A stretch of DNA of 64,000 nt from an uncultured Bacteroidota bacterium. GTDB lineage: Bacteria; Bacteroidota; Bacteroidia; Chitinophagales; Chitinophagaceae. Below the pieces are notes generated by a model that saw only the letters and a program-made list of their open reading frames with translations, was not told the DNA's origin and did not search any database. Positions 9,944-20,346 of the stretch are shown here, piece by piece. How positions within the stretch are numbered: position 1 is the stretch's first letter; each line of letters opens with the position of its first letter. A program made the position numbers and the translations under genes. The stretch lies in the NCBI GenBank assembly GCA_903829015.1, contig CAIKOJ010000151.1, forward strand, positions 62,001 to 126,000, read 5' to 3'.

Positions 9944-10048
9944 GCCGATGCCCACCGCTGGGGGATTGCTCCCTTCCAGGGCTGAGACGAGGTGTTTTTT
10001 TTCGATGGGCGTTGCCCATCGTTGTTATATTTTGCCCTTTCAGGGCGG
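9944..10048. repeat. hairpin repeat, family GATGGGC-N3-GCCCATC ... GCCCTTTCAGGGC (apparently two tandem copies, one degenerate)
   Basis: CGATGGGC-GTT-GCCCATCG at 10003-10021 and GCCCT-TTC-AGGGC at 10034-10046; related sequence at 36434-36474. Confidence 0.65.
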
Positions 10049-10080
10049 ACACCGGATACAGGAGGTATTATTTATGTTGG

Positions 10081-13000
10081 TTATTTCTTTTTTGATGGTT
10101 GGGTATTGAGTTCGGAGATGGCGGAGACGATGGATTTGTAGGAATTGTTGTATTTAAGATAGGTTGCGTGGCTTTGGTCGGCGGCGGAGATGCACTGGGA
10201 TGTGGGCCGGACATCGCCGCCCTGTATCGTGTCGATAACCGTGCTGAGGGTACTGATGAGTGCGGCGAAACTTTCGTTGCCGGAAATAAGATGCCCGGCC
10301 AGTTCGATGAGCTCATCCAGTTTTTTCTGATCGGCGGTATTGTAACCTGATCGGGCGGCTGTAAGCTTTGCGATGTGTTTGTTTAACTCGTTTATTGCTT
10401 TGATGGATTTTACTTTTTCGGTATAGGCACGGACGGAGAGATCGTGCTGGAGCTGCAGATCGGCATAGGCTGTTTGTACGCGCGGGTCCATAACTACCTT
10501 GATCGGCTGTGTGTAGGTTTTGCCGTTTACTGTCAGCAGTATATTGTAAATGCCCGGCATCACCCATGGGCCGTTGGGGGTTGGTGGTGTGTTTTCGAAG
10601 ATGGCACCCATAGAGTATGCCGGGGGTTGGTTGAGGGGCTGGTAGTGCATATCCCATACAAATCTGTGCGCACCTGCGGCACCAGACAATAACTGCTGCG
10701 GCCTTACCCAATAGAGTGGTATGTTCACCGCAGGTACGGTGTACATTGTGTCGGAAGAGCTGTAGCGACGGATGATGTTGCCCGATGCATCTTCTATATC
10801 GAGCGTGATGACGGAGTTGGTTTTTTCGCTGAGGTAATAATCTATAATGGCGCCATCGGGAGGGTTCTCGCCCGCAGGCTCGTCGGGTGGGAGCGGAGTA
10901 TCTGAGTTCATGTTCCAGCGCACGCGGTAAGCGGTTTGCGGTTTGTACAGTACTGTATTGCCGGATGCTTTGCCGGTGGCTATCTGCCGCAAGGGAGTGA
11001 TATCGTCCATGATCCAGAAGGAGCGGCCGTGGGTGGCTGCCACAATATCGTTGTCTTTAATCACCAGATCGCGGATAGAGGTGGCGGGCATATTCATGCG
11101 CAGGGTTTGCCAATGCTCGCCGTCATCGAAGGATACATAGACGGCACGCTCAGAGCCGGCAAACAACAGTCCGGGCACAATGGGGTCTTCCTTTACTATA
11201 TTGATGGGGTCATTGGGCAGGCCGTTCGTTATTTCTTTCCATGTTTTGCCGCCGTCTCTGGTGCGGTAAATGTGCGGATGCAGATCATCGAGCCGAATGC
11301 GGTTTACGGCAGCATAGGCAGTGCGTTTATCGGTATGGCTGGCATCCATGAGGGATACCTTGCTCCATGATGTAAGAGCAGTTGGTGTTACATTCGCCCA
11401 GTCCTTTCCGCCATTCTGTGTAATGTGTATCAGGCCGTCGTCGGTGCCTGCCCATATAATATTGCTGTCTACCGGCGATGGAGCAATGGTATAAATAACA
11501 CCTCGGCGCGGCATAGTTTTCATTTCGTCTTTACGGTACACCCCGATGCATTCAGGCACATCGTAGGACGTGCGGGTAAGATCGGGGCTGATGGTTTGCC
11601 AGGAGTTGCCGCCGTCGAGGGTTTTGAACATTACGTTGCCTGCGTAAAACAATGTCCTGTTATCTACGGGTGAAAATACGATGGGTGCTGTGCGTATAAA
11701 GCGGTAATTGCCGGAGTGTGTTATGTCGGGTGAAATGTTGATGCTTTGGCTGGTGCGCTTATCGTAGCGGGATATCTTACCACCGAAAATGATGTTTGGG
11801 TCTTTGGGATCGGCTACCACATAGCCGTACTCTTCGGCATTCACCGGGTGCCAGTCGCGGAAGGTGATGGCGCCGTCGTTGCCACGCGAAGAGATGCCTA
11901 CTGAGCCACTCTCCTGCTGGCCACTGTATACATTGTAGGGGAAGTCATTGTCGGCACTGACATGATACATTTGCGCAGTTGGCTGGTTGTACCACGAACT
12001 CCAGGTAGCGCCGCCGTTGACAGTGATCCCCGCACCCTGGTCGCCGGCAAGCAGTATCACGTCGGGGTTCTGCGGGTTGATCCAGAGGCGGTGGTAATCG
12101 TCTCCGCCGGGAGCTCCTTTAAAGCCCTTCCATGTTTTACCGCCATCGGTAGATTTCCAGGTCACGACATTTGCATCGTACACGATATCAGGGTTTTTAG
12201 GATCAACCTTAACTTCTGCAAAATCATCTCCGCGGTCCCACAGGCGATGATCGCCACTCATTTTCTTCCAGCTGTTGCCGGCATCATCGCTGCGGTAGAG
12301 GCCACCGTTGTTGCGGTTAGCGTTGACTACAGCATACATACGATTGTGATTGGAAGGCGCTATGCAAAAGCCAATTCTGGTCAGCCCGCTGTCTGTGGAT
12401 GGTAAGCCGTTCTTTAACTGTTTCCAGCTATTTCCCCCGTCGGTGGATTTATACAAGCCACTGCCCGGGCCTGCCCATTGACCGTTTTCCCATGGAGCCA
12501 GGCGACCAGCCCACATGTCGGCGTACACAATCGCTGGATTTACAGGGTCAATAGTAACCTGAATTGCGCCCGTGTTCTCATCAATGTATAAAACCTGCTT
12601 CCAGGTTTTGCCACCATCGGTAGTACGGTAAACGCCACGCTCTTTATTAGCACCGTATGGGTGACCCAACACAGCGGCAAACACGCGGTTTTCATTATTT
12701 AGATCGACTGATAAACCGCCTATCTGCAAAGCTTCACGCAGGCCCAGGTGCGCCCAGGTTTTGCCCGCATCAACTGATTTGTAGATACCATCGCCTACAG
12801 AAAGATCGGGGCGTTGAAGTCCTTCGCCACTGGCTACATAGACTGTGTTTGGATTGGACGGAGCGACGGCAACATCGCCGATTGAGCCGGTAGGCTGATC
12901 ATCGAAGATTGGTAGCCAGGTGCGGCCGTAGTCGGTTGTTTTCCATACGCCGCCGTTGTTTACGCCTATGTAAAAAACATTGGGATGCTTAGTATCGCCT

Positions 13001-13131
13001 GAGGCGCCAACGGTTCGCCCACCACGAAAGGGGCCAATCATTCTCCATTTCAGGCAATTATACAGCGAGGGATTTACCTGCTGCGCAACAGCCCCAAATT
13101 GTAGTGCAACAACAGCCAGGCACAGCAACAC
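10081..13131 (-). CDS. VPS10/sortilin-like beta-propeller (BNR repeat) glycosyl-hydrolase-type protein, secreted
   Basis: Many xSxDGGxTWx repeats (VYRTTDGGKTWKQVLYI, VWKTTDYGRTWLPIF). Start uncertain: ORF opens at 13323, ATG at 13248 and GTG at 13131 are candidates. Confidence 0.85.
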   Translation of the reverse strand: MLLCLAVVALQFGAVAQQVNPSLYNCLKWRMIGPFRGGRTVGASGDTKHPNVFYIGVNNGGVWKTTDYGRTWLPIFDDQPTGSIGDVAVAPSNPNTVYVASGEGLQRPDLSVGDGIYKSVDAGKTWAHLGLREALQIGGLSVDLNNENRVFAAVLGHPYGANKERGVYRTTDGGKTWKQVLYIDENTGAIQVTIDPVNPAIVYADMWAGRLAPWENGQWAGPGSGLYKSTDGGNSWKQLKNGLPSTDSGLTRIGFCIAPSNHNRMYAVVNANRNNGGLYRSDDAGNSWKKMSGDHRLWDRGDDFAEVKVDPKNPDIVYDANVVTWKSTDGGKTWKGFKGAPGGDDYHRLWINPQNPDVILLAGDQGAGITVNGGATWSSWYNQPTAQMYHVSADNDFPYNVYSGQQESGSVGISSRGNDGAITFRDWHPVNAEEYGYVVADPKDPNIIFGGKISRYDKRTSQSINISPDITHSGNYRFIRTAPIVFSPVDNRTLFYAGNVMFKTLDGGNSWQTISPDLTRTSYDVPECIGVYRKDEMKTMPRRGVIYTIAPSPVDSNIIWAGTDDGLIHITQNGGKDWANVTPTALTSWSKVSLMDASHTDKRTAYAAVNRIRLDDLHPHIYRTRDGGKTWKEITNGLPNDPINIVKEDPIVPGLLFAGSERAVYVSFDDGEHWQTLRMNMPATSIRDLVIKDNDIVAATHGRSFWIMDDITPLRQIATGKASGNTVLYKPQTAYRVRWNMNSDTPLPPDEPAGENPPDGAIIDYYLSEKTNSVITLDIEDASGNIIRRYSSSDTMYTVPAVNIPLYWVRPQQLLSGAAGAHRFVWDMHYQPLNQPPAYSMGAIFENTPPTPNGPWVMPGIYNILLTVNGKTYTQPIKVVMDPRVQTAYADLQLQHDLSVRAYTEKVKSIKAINELNKHIAKLTAARSGYNTADQKKLDELIELAGHLISGNESFAALISTLSTVIDTIQGGDVRPTSQCISAADQSHATYLKYNNSYKSIVSAISELNTQPSKKK

Positions 13132-13195
13132 ACATCCTTTTGAGAGATGCTGATGTAATGAACGTAATAATAAGTGAAAGTGAGTTAAAGCAGTA

Positions 13196-13645
13196 TCAGG
13201 CTCTGTGGTGGTCTGCTTTCCAGTTTTTAATTGCTTTCTTGATATCATCGGCTGAGAGATTCTTTTCGATCGCTTCAGTGATGAGTTCTTTAAACTCATC
13301 ATCCGGTGCAAAGCGAAGCGCAACTATCTGCGAGATAGTGAGACGAGGATCGAGCTGCTTGCCGGTAAGTATATAATGACGAAAGTTTTCTTCTGCCCTA
13401 ATAGCCCTGTCCTGTACTTTGGTAGCAAACTGGCGGGTGTACACAAACAACATGATGAGTACAATTGCGATACACAAAGGAATAATGCCGGTATACATAA
13501 GATCACTGAACATCCACTGTCCGCTCATGATTGCCTGCACCAGCTTCCAAGCAGCAAATGCAAAAATCAATACTGATAAAAGTGCGGTGAAAAAATGAAA
13601 GCCCGGCACAAGGCGCCTGTGGTTTGCATAATTCTGTTGTTCCAT
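13196..13645 (-). CDS. DUF6526 family membrane protein
   Basis: EQQNYANHRRLVPGFHFFTALLSVLIFAFAAWKL; two TM segments. Confidence 0.75.
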   Translation of the reverse strand: MEQQNYANHRRLVPGFHFFTALLSVLIFAFAAWKLVQAIMSGQWMFSDLMYTGIIPLCIAIVLIMLFVYTRQFATKVQDRAIRAEENFRHYILTGKQLDPRLTISQIVALRFAPDDEFKELITEAIEKNLSADDIKKAIKNWKADHHRA

Positions 13646-13767
13646 AAAAAACGATTTTTTGTGAATATACATATTATTTTGGTTACAGCGTAGCTACCGG
13701 AGATATAACCTGCATTCTGCTCAGTATCTCCTGCTTTACTTAATTTTAATATCACAATAAGGATGCA

Positions 13768-14244
13768 ATGAATTTATCAACACAACTGGCAAAGCAATTC
13801 AGGGAAGTATATTTTGGAGGTAACTGGACATGGTCTAATATGAAAGAAAATCTGGGTGATGTGAACTGGGAAGAGGCAACAACGCAGGTAGGGTCATTGA
13901 ATACGATCCTGAAGCTTACTTATCACATACATTATTTTGTATCGGTTACATTGAAAGTGCTAGAAGGAGGGCCTCTTGATGGTCATGATAAATTCAGTTT
14001 TGATCACCCGTTTATAACCACCGACAGGGATTGGGCAGCTTTTCTGGAGACAGTTTGGGCAAATGGCGAGAAATTTGCTGCACTCGTAGAGAAACTGCCA
14101 GAGGAGCAATTATGGGAGACATTCTGTGACGAAAAGTACGGCACCTACTACCGTAACATTCAAGGCATTATCGAGCATACACACTACCACCTGGGCCAGA
14201 TAGCGATCGTCAAAAAGCTGGAAAGGGACGAGCTGCGGGCGTAA
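13768..14244 (+). CDS. DinB-like / DUF1572-type protein
   Basis: 158 aa, four-helix DinB-like pattern ending IIEHTHYHLGQIAIVKKL. Confidence 0.75.
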   Translation: MNLSTQLAKQFREVYFGGNWTWSNMKENLGDVNWEEATTQVGSLNTILKLTYHIHYFVSVTLKVLEGGPLDGHDKFSFDHPFITTDRDWAAFLETVWANGEKFAALVEKLPEEQLWETFCDEKYGTYYRNIQGIIEHTHYHLGQIAIVKKLERDELRA

Positions 14245-14267
14245 GATAAACTTCTTACTTTCGCAGA

Positions 14268-15470
14268 ATGATACCGGCATCAAAACCCCATAATGAAACC
14301 GAGAGGATCGCAGTTTTGAATGAGTACGCCATTCTTGACAGCTTGCCTGAAAAAGAATTTGACGATCTTACCCAAATCGCTGCTGATGTATGCCGCACCC
14401 CAATTTCGCTGATATCGCTGGTGGACCATAACCGGCAATGGTTTAAATCAAAAGTGGGAATAGATGTTTCAGAAATGCACAGGGATACGGCGTTTTGCGC
14501 CCATGCCATCCTGGAACCGGAGAAATTGTTTATAGTGCATGATCCTGCCGGAGATAGCAGATTTCATGACAACCCGATGGTTACCGGGCATCTGAATATT
14601 GCATTTTATGCAGGTGTACCGCTGGTGACAGAAGGGGGACATGCACTTGGAACCCTTTGTGTGATGGATAGAAAGCCCAACGATCTGAATCAGGAGCAGG
14701 TAACTACTCTCACTGCACTTGCCAGACAAGTTGTAGTTCAGTTTGAACTCAGAAAAAAGAATTGTGAGTTAAAAAGGCAAAGAGATGACCTGCAAAAGCT
14801 GAATGAGGATCTGACCAAATTTGCGTATGTGGTAGCACACGATATTAAATCTCCCTGCAACAGCCTTGCTATGTCTGCCGGCTATTTAAAAGACGCGTGT
14901 TCGGAGAAACTGGATGAGGAAATATTAGAGATCATTAATATTATGGAATCCACTTCTTTAGTGGCCATTGAAATGGTTAACGGAATTCTTACACATACTT
15001 TGGCGATCAATCAGGCAGAAATAAACAAGGAATCATTTAGGTTTGGAGATATAATAAAGGAGTTGCAGTTACTAATAACGCTACCGACAGATTTCACCTT
15101 TGAAGTGGAGAATGAAGAAATGGAGTTATATACTTCGAAGAGCGTGCTGGCTCAGGTGTTGCAAAACCTTTGTAACAATGCAATTAAGTACAACGACAAA
15201 GAAAACGCGTGGTTAACCGTTACTGCGAATGATACAGGCAATTCCTATTTATTCTCAGTTAAAGACAACGGCAGAGGCATTTCGGCAAAAGATCAGGAGA
15301 GTATTTTCGACCTATTTAAAACTGTAGGACATACAGACAGGTTTAACAACAAAGGAACCGGTATAGGACTGGCGACCGTAAAAGGCCTCGTTGAAAAAAT
15401 GGGCGGTAATATAACAGTTAACTCAGAGGTAGGAATAGGCAGTAACTTTATTTTTACATTTAGAAAGTAA
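14268..15470 (+). CDS. GAF domain-containing sensor histidine kinase
   Basis: N-terminal GAF; VVAHDIKSPCNSLAMS H-box; DNGRGIS and GTGIGLATVKGLVEKMGG ATPase motifs. Confidence 0.92.
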   Translation: MIPASKPHNETERIAVLNEYAILDSLPEKEFDDLTQIAADVCRTPISLISLVDHNRQWFKSKVGIDVSEMHRDTAFCAHAILEPEKLFIVHDPAGDSRFHDNPMVTGHLNIAFYAGVPLVTEGGHALGTLCVMDRKPNDLNQEQVTTLTALARQVVVQFELRKKNCELKRQRDDLQKLNEDLTKFAYVVAHDIKSPCNSLAMSAGYLKDACSEKLDEEILEIINIMESTSLVAIEMVNGILTHTLAINQAEINKESFRFGDIIKELQLLITLPTDFTFEVENEEMELYTSKSVLAQVLQNLCNNAIKYNDKENAWLTVTANDTGNSYLFSVKDNGRGISAKDQESIFDLFKTVGHTDRFNNKGTGIGLATVKGLVEKMGGNITVNSEVGIGSNFIFTFRK

Positions 15471-15543
15471 CATCATTATGCCTTTGCTTTTCGATGGGAT
15501 ATTACGGTGATTACGGCGCATGTAAGAAACAAATAAATAAAAC

Positions 15544-15551
15544 TATTTTTG
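15544..15551 (+). promoter_or_regulatory. TATTTTTG -7 element 7 nt upstream of murB ATG
   Basis: TATTTTTG-CCGGGTC-ATG. Confidence 0.4.
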
Positions 15552-15558
15552 CCGGGTC

Positions 15559-16563
15559 ATGCAGCTGCAGCAAAACATATCACTCGAAGCATACAATACA
15601 TTCCATATAGATGTGGCCGCTGAGTATTTTACTGAACTGAATGACACAAGCACTCTTGAAGAAATATCGGCTCTGTCTCAGCAGAAACATATATTAGGTG
15701 GAGGCAGTAATATACTGATGACGCAACCAGTGAAGGGTCTGGTAATACATAACAACCTCAAAGGAATTGTATTAGAAAAAGAGGATGATAGGCATGTATG
15801 GCTGAGAGTGGCATCGGGAGAAATATGGCATGAACTGGTGATGCATGCGGTGAATAATGGTTGGGGAGGTTTGGAGAATCTGGCACTGATACCTGGCACC
15901 GTGGGTGCTTCTCCGATACAAAACATAGGCGCATATGGGGCAGAGGCTAAAGAAACAATTGAAAGCGTTGAATGCTGGAGCTGGGGTCAGAAGGCTATGC
16001 AAACTTTCAGCAATAGTGATTGTGAGTTTGGGTACAGGGACAGTATTTTCAAGCGTATTTTAAAAAACGAAGTACTCATAACATCGGTGTCGTTCCGACT
16101 GAATAAAGTACCGGTTTATAACATCAGCTACGGTGCTATAGAGCAGGAACTGAAACAGATGGGTGTTGAAGAATTAAGTGTGAAAGCTATCGCTTTTGCA
16201 GTGATGAACATAAGAAGGAGCAAACTACCAGATCCGAAAGTAACAGGAAATGCGGGCAGTTTTTTCAAGAACCCTACCATCTCAAAATTGCTATATGATA
16301 AGATACATGCCAACTACCCAAGTATACCTTCGTACCAGGTAAATGACCTGAAGATAAAGGTACCGGCTGGATGGCTGATAGAGCAATGCGGCTGGAAAGG
16401 CTACCGAAAAAATGATGCGGGCGTGCATGATAAGCAAGCGCTGGTATTGGTAAACCACGGTCATGCCAAGGGTGATGAAATATGGAAACTGTCGGGCGAG
16501 ATCGTATCGTCGGTAAAAGAAAAATTTGCAATAGAACTTGAGCGGGAAGTTCAGGTGTGGTAA
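15559..16563 (+). CDS. murB: UDP-N-acetylmuramate dehydrogenase
   Basis: NTFHIDVAAEYF, ILGGGSNIL, GLENLALIPGTVGASPIQNIGAYG, GNAGSFFKNP. Confidence 0.97.
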   Translation: MQLQQNISLEAYNTFHIDVAAEYFTELNDTSTLEEISALSQQKHILGGGSNILMTQPVKGLVIHNNLKGIVLEKEDDRHVWLRVASGEIWHELVMHAVNNGWGGLENLALIPGTVGASPIQNIGAYGAEAKETIESVECWSWGQKAMQTFSNSDCEFGYRDSIFKRILKNEVLITSVSFRLNKVPVYNISYGAIEQELKQMGVEELSVKAIAFAVMNIRRSKLPDPKVTGNAGSFFKNPTISKLLYDKIHANYPSIPSYQVNDLKIKVPAGWLIEQCGWKGYRKNDAGVHDKQALVLVNHGHAKGDEIWKLSGEIVSSVKEKFAIELEREVQVW

Positions 16564-16569
16564 AACCCA

Positions 16570-19500
16570 CTATGCGTCAGCATGTTTTGTCAATGGTAGT
16601 TTTATATAGAAGGTTGTGCCCTTGCCTTCTTCAGTTTCGAACCATATCTCACCTTTCCAGAATTCGATGATCTTTTTTGTCATTGCAAGACCGAGACCTG
16701 TGCCGGACGTTTTGGTTGTAAAATACGGTTGAAACATTTTTCTAACTATTTCTTCAGGTATACCAGGTCCATTGTCGGTAATGGTTATTGTGGCACAATG
16801 ATCTGCAACAGATACAGCAACATTTATTACACCCTGACTTGCTGGAGGAATGGCTTGCTTTGCATTTTCGAGAAGGTTAGTAAATACCCTCAGTAACTGG
16901 CTCCTATCTGAAAGAACCATCAAGGCATTGGGATATCCGGAAAGAGAAACCGTTATGTTGCTATCGGTACTATATAACTCAACCGCTTTACGCAGCAGCG
17001 ACACCAGTTCCAGTTCTTCTGGCCTGGCTTCGGGCATCTTAGCAAAGTTGGAAAATTCAGAAGCGATATAGGAGAGGTTGTCGATCTGTTCAATAATGGA
17101 ATAAGAGACCCTGTCGGTGAGCTCCTTAATATTCGGTGCATCATTGCGCATAGCCTGCTGCAAATACTGAATATTCAATTTCATAGGGGTAAGCGGATTC
17201 TTGATCTCATGGGCTACCTGGCGGGCCATTTCGCGCCATGCGCTTTCTCGCTCGCTTTGTGCAAGGGCAGCAGCGTTCTCTTCTACCTTATTGACCATTT
17301 TGTTATACTCCCTCACCAGCAGACCTATCTCATCGTCGTAAGCCCAAACTATGCGCTCATTTTGCTGGAGATTGATACGACCGAACTGCTCGATAATGAC
17401 ATTAAAAGACTTGGTGATCCACCGTGTGATGAAAATAGTAATGAGGCTGGAGAAAAGGAAAATGAACGCATACAGGTTGATGAGTGTAACAACGATATTT
17501 GATATCTGAAAATTCAATTCTTTCTCAGAAGTAAAAAAAGGAACATTGATGAACCCATGTACGCCGCCATGCTCATCACGAATGGGCTGGTAGGCAGACA
17601 GGTAGTTAAGGTTTGCCACCCTTTCGTTCTGAATGACGATTGACCTGCCCACAGTATTGATCAAATAGTAGGCGTCGGGCTTCATCATATGAGATATCAA
17701 CCCTTTGTTATAGATCTCATCTTCTGAAGTATTGAGCAGAGAACCCAGGCTGTTAAAGATATTGATATCTATCTTCTGACCATGAGCTACAGTGGTGATC
17801 AATGATTTAAATCCAGGCGATTTTGTAACCGAATCAAATGCATAGTCGCTTTCGAACGCTTTCATTTGTTTCAGATTCTCCTGAATAGATTGCCGTGCCA
17901 GCTGCATTGCAGACTGATAATTAGTGGCGTTTGAAGACTTATACTGAACACTAAAAAACAAGATCGTTACAAAGCCAATAATTATGAACGATATAAGCAC
18001 CACACTCAGCATAGAAAAATGCACACGGCGACGTAGGGTGAGCCGTACAAATTTTTCCTCCGCCAACTTGCCTGAGAAATAGGAGAGGTATAGCTGGTAA
18101 AAAAGAATGATGACAGCCAGCAAAACTTCGATCACAAATAAATAAGAGAAAAGTGTGATCATCTCAATAGCTGTACTGTGCAAGTGTACTATTACTATTG
18201 TGGTTTTATCGGAGGTTTTGTAATACAGCTCTGACACGCCGTTGCGTATATAAAAGGCATAGTCCTGCTCTTTCTTTAGAGAGTCGTTGGTGAGATAGGT
18301 AAGAAAAGGATAGTCATTAGTTTGCGAGTAAATTTTGTCATTTATGTAGACCGCATAAGTGTATTCATTTTCCCGTGTGTTCACATTTTTATTCTCAGGC
18401 TGTAGAAGCTCCGGATATACCGTCTGAGCCGTCTGTTTCTTCAGATCCAGATCTATGAATATGTATCCGATGATCCGATTAATGGTATCGCTGTAAACAG
18501 GTACATAGCACAGATAAAAATGCCTGTCGTGTATATTCTCTTTGTAAAAAATATAGGGAGAATTGGTGGAGCCCGATTCGTTTTTCTCAGCTATCAGTTC
18601 ATCGAAGTCCGCCGTTGTGTCTTTGTTGTACAACTCACTTCCGTCGGTAGCAAACAGATAGAGTTTTGATTGGAAGGCGCCAAAGACGCTACTTGAAAAG
18701 TATTTTTGCTCAAGGTAAGCGTTGAGCAACTTACGTGTTGATGATGCGGGGGTGTTCAAAAAATCTTTTACCTCCTTATCCTGCAGCAGAGAATTGGCGA
18801 CTTTGTCCAGCGAAAACTCCATAACGTTGTCTCGTTTGGGAGTCAGATGAAGTTTTACATAAGCCAGCCTGGTATCCCTTTCCTTCACCTCATTAAAATA
18901 TTGTAAAACGGCGGTGCAAAACAGGCATATAAACACAGCCCAAAAAATCATATGGGGCTCGAACAGATCAGATACAAGTGTGAAATTTTTTACATCGAGT
19001 AATGGAATAAAAATTAGTAGCCAGCCAAGCAACAGCCAGTAGAAATTCCAGTCGAAAGGAGAGGTGCCCGCACTGTTGTCGTGCATAAAACCAGCAAGTG
19101 CTAAAAGACCAGCACCGGTGATTGCCAGCAACAAGTATCTGACGTACTTGCTAGTGATAAGCACACTGAATTGTATATTAAAGAGGTAAATGATGAGGCA
19201 CGACATGCCGGTAATGGTGGCTATTACCAGTATGCCAAGAACGGTATAAATGTCTATGGAATAGAAATGGCTTACATCGAACGAGATGCTGGAATCGAGT
19301 ACGAGGCTCTTTATGACATTGACAAATAGATATACGTAGGCAAGCAGCAACACCATGAGGCAAAGAGCGATCGCCCAACGGATGCCGCCGTTGCCACCTG
19401 GTTTGAAATAGCTGCGGTAAGGAGTATGACGGGTAATGAATATGACCAGCCACAGTATACAAAGGGTATTGATAAAAAGATCGCCGAGCGACCGTAGGTA

Positions 19501-20346
19501 AATACTGGAGGCATACAGCGTAGAAGAAAAGAACTGCAGCGTATCTAAATTGAAAGGAAGACCGTATATGTATAAAAGAATGCGCAGGGCCAGAATAATG
19601 ACCAGTGTGATCATGAAACCAATAATGGGTGTTCGTTTCCGAGTGAGGTAGATAGCCATTAGCTGTATCCACCAAATGCTGGCAAGGGCAGCGGCTAGCA
19701 ACAGAGAAATAAACAGCAGATCAGGTGACCATTTCTGAATATCAAGAATATTGAATTGCAGATAAAAGAGCGGGTTGTAGGCACCAATAGCAACCGGGAA
19801 ACCGGAAATGCTTGCCGTACCTGCTGCAACAATATTAGTAGATACGGGTATATTGCGGGAAGCAACAAAATGAGATTTCAGGTAGTTATTTTCCAGTGGG
19901 TAAGTAATGAGCACCGGAAATAAGATCACCAGTTTTTCGTTGGGATGGAGGAATGGAGGGCGAACACACTTTTGAATAAATACTCCTTTTTCGTTTCTGA
20001 TAACCAGATCGTTATTTACAGAACTGTCGTTTGGCTTGCCTATTACAGAGTTGGTATTCCAGAAGATCAGAGAGTCGTTTTCGTAGGCATATATGTAGAA
20101 AGGCAGATTCTTCAGTCGGTTGAACTCCTTTAGTGAAAGTGAATCAATAAAAATCTTATTTACCAATTCCTGATCGCTGACGAATTCGGCATAAACCCCT
20201 ACCCTGTTGTTCAGATCTTTGTTTACAGCACCAGCCAGACGCGCCGGCGATAATGCATTGTTATGCATCTGGAAATAATAGCCGTTTACACACCAGAGCA
20301 GAACACTGATGATGAGCCATCCCCAATATGGATACCGTCTTAGCAT
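16570..20346 (-). CDS. large multi-TM NtrY-like sensor histidine kinase
   Basis: 1258 aa; many hydrophobic segments, HAMP-like region, REMARQVAHEIKNPLTPMKLNIQYLQ H-box, DNGPGIPEEIVRKMFQPYFTTKTSGTGLGLAMTKKI. Confidence 0.9.
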   Translation of the reverse strand: MLRRYPYWGWLIISVLLWCVNGYYFQMHNNALSPARLAGAVNKDLNNRVGVYAEFVSDQELVNKIFIDSLSLKEFNRLKNLPFYIYAYENDSLIFWNTNSVIGKPNDSSVNNDLVIRNEKGVFIQKCVRPPFLHPNEKLVILFPVLITYPLENNYLKSHFVASRNIPVSTNIVAAGTASISGFPVAIGAYNPLFYLQFNILDIQKWSPDLLFISLLLAAALASIWWIQLMAIYLTRKRTPIIGFMITLVIILALRILLYIYGLPFNLDTLQFFSSTLYASSIYLRSLGDLFINTLCILWLVIFITRHTPYRSYFKPGGNGGIRWAIALCLMVLLLAYVYLFVNVIKSLVLDSSISFDVSHFYSIDIYTVLGILVIATITGMSCLIIYLFNIQFSVLITSKYVRYLLLAITGAGLLALAGFMHDNSAGTSPFDWNFYWLLLGWLLIFIPLLDVKNFTLVSDLFEPHMIFWAVFICLFCTAVLQYFNEVKERDTRLAYVKLHLTPKRDNVMEFSLDKVANSLLQDKEVKDFLNTPASSTRKLLNAYLEQKYFSSSVFGAFQSKLYLFATDGSELYNKDTTADFDELIAEKNESGSTNSPYIFYKENIHDRHFYLCYVPVYSDTINRIIGYIFIDLDLKKQTAQTVYPELLQPENKNVNTRENEYTYAVYINDKIYSQTNDYPFLTYLTNDSLKKEQDYAFYIRNGVSELYYKTSDKTTIVIVHLHSTAIEMITLFSYLFVIEVLLAVIILFYQLYLSYFSGKLAEEKFVRLTLRRRVHFSMLSVVLISFIIIGFVTILFFSVQYKSSNATNYQSAMQLARQSIQENLKQMKAFESDYAFDSVTKSPGFKSLITTVAHGQKIDINIFNSLGSLLNTSEDEIYNKGLISHMMKPDAYYLINTVGRSIVIQNERVANLNYLSAYQPIRDEHGGVHGFINVPFFTSEKELNFQISNIVVTLINLYAFIFLFSSLITIFITRWITKSFNVIIEQFGRINLQQNERIVWAYDDEIGLLVREYNKMVNKVEENAAALAQSERESAWREMARQVAHEIKNPLTPMKLNIQYLQQAMRNDAPNIKELTDRVSYSIIEQIDNLSYIASEFSNFAKMPEARPEELELVSLLRKAVELYSTDSNITVSLSGYPNALMVLSDRSQLLRVFTNLLENAKQAIPPASQGVINVAVSVADHCATITITDNGPGIPEEIVRKMFQPYFTTKTSGTGLGLAMTKKIIEFWKGEIWFETEEGKGTTFYIKLPLTKHADA

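Noticed and set aside
9132-10109. 325-aa + strand ORF
   Set aside because: Antisense to the confidently assigned DAHP synthase-chorismate mutase gene and the G-rich spacer.
13131-13323. N-terminal extension of the VPS10-like protein (MRFALHRMMSLKN...)
   Set aside because: It overlaps the DUF6526 gene and would bury the hydrophobic signal segment; a later start is more likely.
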